Assembly: GCA_900547345.1 (NCBI GenBank)
Contig: URGG01000087.1
Location: forward strand, 1-8,176
DNA length: 8,176 nt
Origin: an uncultured Collinsella sp.
Lineage (GTDB): Bacteria; Actinomycetota; Coriobacteriia; Coriobacteriales; Coriobacteriaceae
Direction of reading: 5' to 3'
Every line of letters begins with the position of its first letter. The stretch's first letter is position 1. The notes below the pieces were generated by a model that saw only the letters and a list, made by a program, of their open reading frames with translations, was not told the origin of the DNA and did not search any database. The position numbers were made by a program, and so were the translations under genes. This document shows positions 5,809-8,176 of this stretch, piece by piece.

Positions 5809-6936
5809 ATGACGACTTCTTATAAAACGATGGTGGTAAAGATCGGTTCGTCCACGGTGGTGGGCGCCGATGGCAAGGTCAACCGCGCCTTTATCGGCGG
5901 ACTTGCCGATCAAGCCGCAGCGCTGCACAAGCTCGGCTGGCGTCTGGTCGTGGTGAGCTCGGGCGCTATCGCCTGTGGCTATCCCGTGTTGGGCTTCGAC
6001 CGCAAGCCGGTCGGCGACCTTCCGAGCCTGCAGGCCTGCGCCTCGGCTGGTCAGTGCATCATCTCGTCGGCCTACGACGAGGAGTTCCATGCGCGCGACC
6101 TGCTCACCTCGCTCGTGCTGCTCACGCGTCACGACACGGCGCGTCGCACGTCCTACCTGCACGCGCGCGACGCCCTGCTGCGTCTGGTGGAGCTGGGCGT
6201 GGTGCCGGTCGTCAACGAGAACGACACCGTTACCGTCGACGAGATCAAGTTTGGCGACAACGACACGCTGGCGGCGCTCGTGAGCTGCCTGGTTTCCGCC
6301 GACCTGTGCGTGACGCTGTCCGACATCGACGGCCTCTACACCGCCAATCCGCACGAGGATCCGACGGCCGAGTTTGTCCCGGTCGTGCATAAGATCGATG
6401 CCAAGATCATTGCCTCGGCGGGTGATTCTTCGACCTCGGTGGGTACGGGCGGCATGATCACCAAGATTCGCGCGAGCCGCATCCTGATGACGGCGGGCAT
6501 TCAGAGCGTGATTTGCTCGGGCGAGGAGCCCGATGCCCTCGTGCGTCTCGCCCGCGGCGAGAGCGTGGGAACCCTGTTCGATCCGCCGGCGGAGCGCCTG
6601 GACATCGCACCCCGCAAACTGTGGATCGCGCTGGGCGACAAGGCCCACGGCTCGGTGACGGTTGATGACGGTGCTGCGAAGGCGCTGGTCAGCCGTGGCT
6701 CTTCCCTGCTTGCGGTGGGTATTCGCGAGGTCGATGGCCAGTTTGCCGAGGGCGATGTGCTCGATGTGTGCGATCCGAGCGGTATGGTCGTCGCCCGCGG
6801 TATCGCCGAGGCCGATTCGGACGTGCTGGAGCTTGCAGCCGGCCGCCGCCAGGACCAGATCGCCAGCAACCGCCTGCTCGCTAACCTGGCCGAGAAGCCG
6901 GCGATACACAGGGATAACCTAATCGTCTTCGCTTAA
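5809..6936 (+). CDS. proB: Glutamate 5-kinase with PUA domain
   Basis: Phosphorylates L-glutamate with ATP to gamma-glutamyl phosphate, the first and normally proline-inhibited step of proline synthesis (EC 2.7.2.11), in the cytoplasm. The 375 residues match the full-length two-domain form. The amino-acid-kinase domain shows VVKIGSST (9-16), VVVSSGAIACG (47-57), VVNENDTV (134-141), KFGDNDTLAA (147-156), LSDIDGLYTANP (170-181) and the nucleotide-binding GTGGMITKI (212-220). A PUA domain follows from about residue 277 to 355, with ALVSRGSSLLAVGI and the FAEGDVLDV turn. The ATG at 5809 gives the usual N-terminus, but no good SD is visible upstream, so translation may be weak or the start may be the internal ATG at 5830. 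The usual partner proA (glutamyl phosphate reductase) does not follow: a long hairpin and a convergent gene come instead. Co-transcription with pncB across 80 bases is possible. Confidence 0.96.
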   Translation: MTTSYKTMVVKIGSSTVVGADGKVNRAFIGGLADQAAALHKLGWRLVVVSSGAIACGYPVLGFDRKPVGDLPSLQACASAGQCIISSAYDEEFHARDLLTSLVLLTRHDTARRTSYLHARDALLRLVELGVVPVVNENDTVTVDEIKFGDNDTLAALVSCLVSADLCVTLSDIDGLYTANPHEDPTAEFVPVVHKIDAKIIASAGDSSTSVGTGGMITKIRASRILMTAGIQSVICSGEEPDALVRLARGESVGTLFDPPAERLDIAPRKLWIALGDKAHGSVTVDDGAAKALVSRGSSLLAVGIREVDGQFAEGDVLDVCDPSGMVVARGIAEADSDVLELAAGRRQDQIASNRLLANLAEKPAIHRDNLIVFA

Positions 6937-6950
6937 CCAATTGACGCTGC

Positions 6951-7049
6951 AAACGCCCCTAAGCGGCAATCTGACGTTCAATCGTCGGGCATGACCAAAA
7001 GGTCAATGCCCTCCTCTTTCACGTCACCTTGCTCGCTTAGGGGCGTTTT
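6951..7049 (+). terminator. Long nested hairpin closing the proB end, terminator-like
   Basis: A perfect 15-bp stem (6951-6965 with 7034-7048) continues into GCAA/TTGC (6966-6969 with 7029-7032) across one bulged T. A 2x2 internal loop, TGACGT/ACGTCA (6972-6977 with 7021-7026) and an inner hairpin follow. The inner hairpin is GGGCAT-GACC with loop AAAA and GGTC-A-ATGCCC (6987-7011). TTTT at 7046-7049 ends the outer arm. Placed between the convergent proB and hydrolase genes, it is best read as a bidirectional terminator. At about 99 bases it is much larger than a normal one, so a small mobile or processed element is also possible. Confidence 0.6.
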
Positions 7050-7092
7050 CGCTTTCCGTCCTCTTTCTGCAATGACTTCATTAACCTGGTAC

Positions 7093-7134
7093 TTGGGGAC
7101 GTTCCTTTTGTGACGGCAGGTGGGGACACTCCTT
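7093..7134. repeat. GGGGAC direct-repeat element (REP-like)
   Basis: TTGGGGACGTTCCTT (7093-7107) is repeated as GTGGGGACACTCCTT (7120-7134), differing at three positions and offset by 27 bases. From memory, related GGGGAC..TCCTT pairs are common intergenic repeats in Collinsella genomes, sometimes near REP-associated Y1 transposases; no such transposase is in this window. The element ends two bases before the stop codon of the hydrolase gene on the minus strand. Confidence 0.5.
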
Positions 7135-7136
7135 AG

Positions 7137-8176
7137 CTAGAAGATCCGGCGCAGGTCTCCGCGGTTGAGCGCTTCGTCGAAGAGGTGCTTGAACACCGCG
7201 CTGCCGTGCAGGCCGTCGTGCTCGAACTCGTTGGTCACCCAGGCATGCGAGTTGCCCACGCGGCTGAGCGTATCGAGCTGCATGCCCGAATCGACGTACA
7301 TATCGTCGAAATACACCGCGGCCTGGAGTGGCACCTCGTTGCAGGCTAGGCGCTGCGGGTCGTAGATCTTGTCCCAGCTGGTGTTTTCCATCAGCAGGTC
7401 CATGGCGGGCTTAAACGGCATAAGCTCGGGCATCTGCTCAAACATCCACGGGAACATGGCCTCGCCGGTAAACATGAGCGGGCGCGCGAGTGTGTCGAAC
7501 TCGGCACGATGGGCCTTCTCCTCTGCTGCGGCCCAGCGAATGGGCATGGTGTCGCCGTCGGCGTAGATAAACTCCTGCAGCGTCCAGTACAGCGGGTTTG
7601 TACGCGTGTTGGTGCGCTCGAAGGCGCGCATCAAAAAGCTGTCGGATACCGAGGAGCCGCAGCTAAGCGTACCGTCGCCAGTAACAAACGCGTGATCGAT
7701 AATCCAATGCATGCGCTCAAAGCTCGGCTTCATGCCAAAGTCGCTGCCCATGAGCTGTAGGCGCTCGACCGTCATCGGCGAGCCGTCGGGCAGCACGGGC
7801 TTCTGGGCCTCGAGCGCATCGGCCAGGGCTGCCACGCGGTCGACGTCAGCGGGGTAGCGGTCATAATACTGCTGCGTCTTGGCGGCCATGCGCGGGAAGG
7901 TGTGCGCGTAGACCTCGCTTGCGCTCGCCGGCACGTGGGGGATGCCGCCGCAGGTAAAGCTTGCCGCTATGCCCTCGGGGAAGAGCGACAGATAGCTCAA
8001 CGTCAAAAAGCCGCCGTAGCTCTGCCCGAGTGTGACCCAGGGCTTGCCGCCAAAGCCCACCAGGCGCAGGTACTCAAAATCGCGCACGATGGAGCTGGCG
8101 AGGTGGCGCTTGAGGAAATCCGCCTGCGAGCGTGCGGCATCGGAGCCGGCCGCCGTCGCGCGCTCGCACAGTGCGG
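7137..8176 (-). CDS. Alpha/beta hydrolase of the proline iminopeptidase type (5' end beyond the window)
   Basis: Serine peptidase of family S33 (alpha/beta-hydrolase fold); relatives release N-terminal proline or similar residues from peptides in the cytoplasm. The frame stays open from the TAG at 7139-7137 to the right edge, so the GTG at 8087 is internal and the true start lies outside. The visible part runs through ADFLKRHLASSIVRDFEYLR, typical of the segment before the active site, then TLGQSYGGFLTLSYLS, whose GQSYG is the nucleophile elbow with the catalytic serine. SLFPEGIAASFTCGGIP follows, then a helical cap rich in Trp, Met and Phe. Near the C-terminus YFDDMYVDSG probably carries the catalytic aspartate, and TNEFEHDGLHG the catalytic histidine. 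This pattern fits the larger PIP subgroup of S33. Exact substrate preference cannot be read. The gene converges on proB and shares the long hairpin region as a likely terminator. Confidence 0.88.
   Translation of the reverse strand, partial: ALCERATAAGSDAARSQADFLKRHLASSIVRDFEYLRLVGFGGKPWVTLGQSYGGFLTLSYLSLFPEGIAASFTCGGIPHVPASASEVYAHTFPRMAAKTQQYYDRYPADVDRVAALADALEAQKPVLPDGSPMTVERLQLMGSDFGMKPSFERMHWIIDHAFVTGDGTLSCGSSVSDSFLMRAFERTNTRTNPLYWTLQEFIYADGDTMPIRWAAAEEKAHRAEFDTLARPLMFTGEAMFPWMFEQMPELMPFKPAMDLLMENTSWDKIYDPQRLACNEVPLQAAVYFDDMYVDSGMQLDTLSRVGNSHAWVTNEFEHDGLHGSAVFKHLFDEALNRGDLRRIF

Noticed and set aside
5662..6909. A 415-codon minus-strand open frame opposite proB
   Set aside because: proB carries the complete kinase and PUA motifs. 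The antisense frame has no recognisable domain and crosses the pncB-proB gap.
1..8176. CRISPR array, prophage, insertion sequence, toxin-antitoxin or defence system
   Set aside because: There are no regularly spaced repeats, transposase, integrase or phage motifs. Every long gene is explained by metabolism or translation.

Overview
The window is GC-rich chromosomal DNA of an actinobacterial type. GC-biased codon use, the gene set and a GGGGAC-type intergenic repeat near the right end suggest class Coriobacteriia, most likely a gut Collinsella or close relative. This is an inference; no 16S or other taxonomic marker is present.

Left part, minus strand: the first 190 codons of a tryptophanyl-tRNA synthetase (trpS, cut by the window edge) lie downstream of a WecA/TagO-type polyprenyl-phosphate glycosyl-1-phosphate transferase. 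The 526-base gap at 1930-2455 has no protein gene but is information-dense. It holds a plausible wecA promoter and a compact structured RNA on the minus strand (about 2306 to 2136), whose ends pair in a 12-bp closing stem. It also holds two divergent promoter candidates, one for the RNA and one for the gene to its right. The RNA has the size and general architecture of 6S RNA, but the family needs a covariance-model test.

Middle, plus strand: a PflX-type radical SAM protein (COG1313-like) is followed by a perfect 12-bp inverted repeat. Next comes a tRNA-Ala(CGC) with a clear promoter and intrinsic terminator. After it lie a small tail-anchored coiled-coil protein of unknown function, nicotinate phosphoribosyltransferase (pncB, NAD salvage) and glutamate 5-kinase (proB, first step of proline synthesis). 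proA does not follow. The proB end is closed by an unusually long nested hairpin (6951-7049).

Right end, minus strand: a GGGGAC direct-repeat element abuts the stop codon of a convergent alpha/beta hydrolase of the proline iminopeptidase type, which runs off the right edge. Most of the window is housekeeping metabolism. The less ordinary material is in the intergenic DNA: the structured RNA, two related palindromic repeats (3403-3440 and 5722-5760), the long hairpin and the GGGGAC element.
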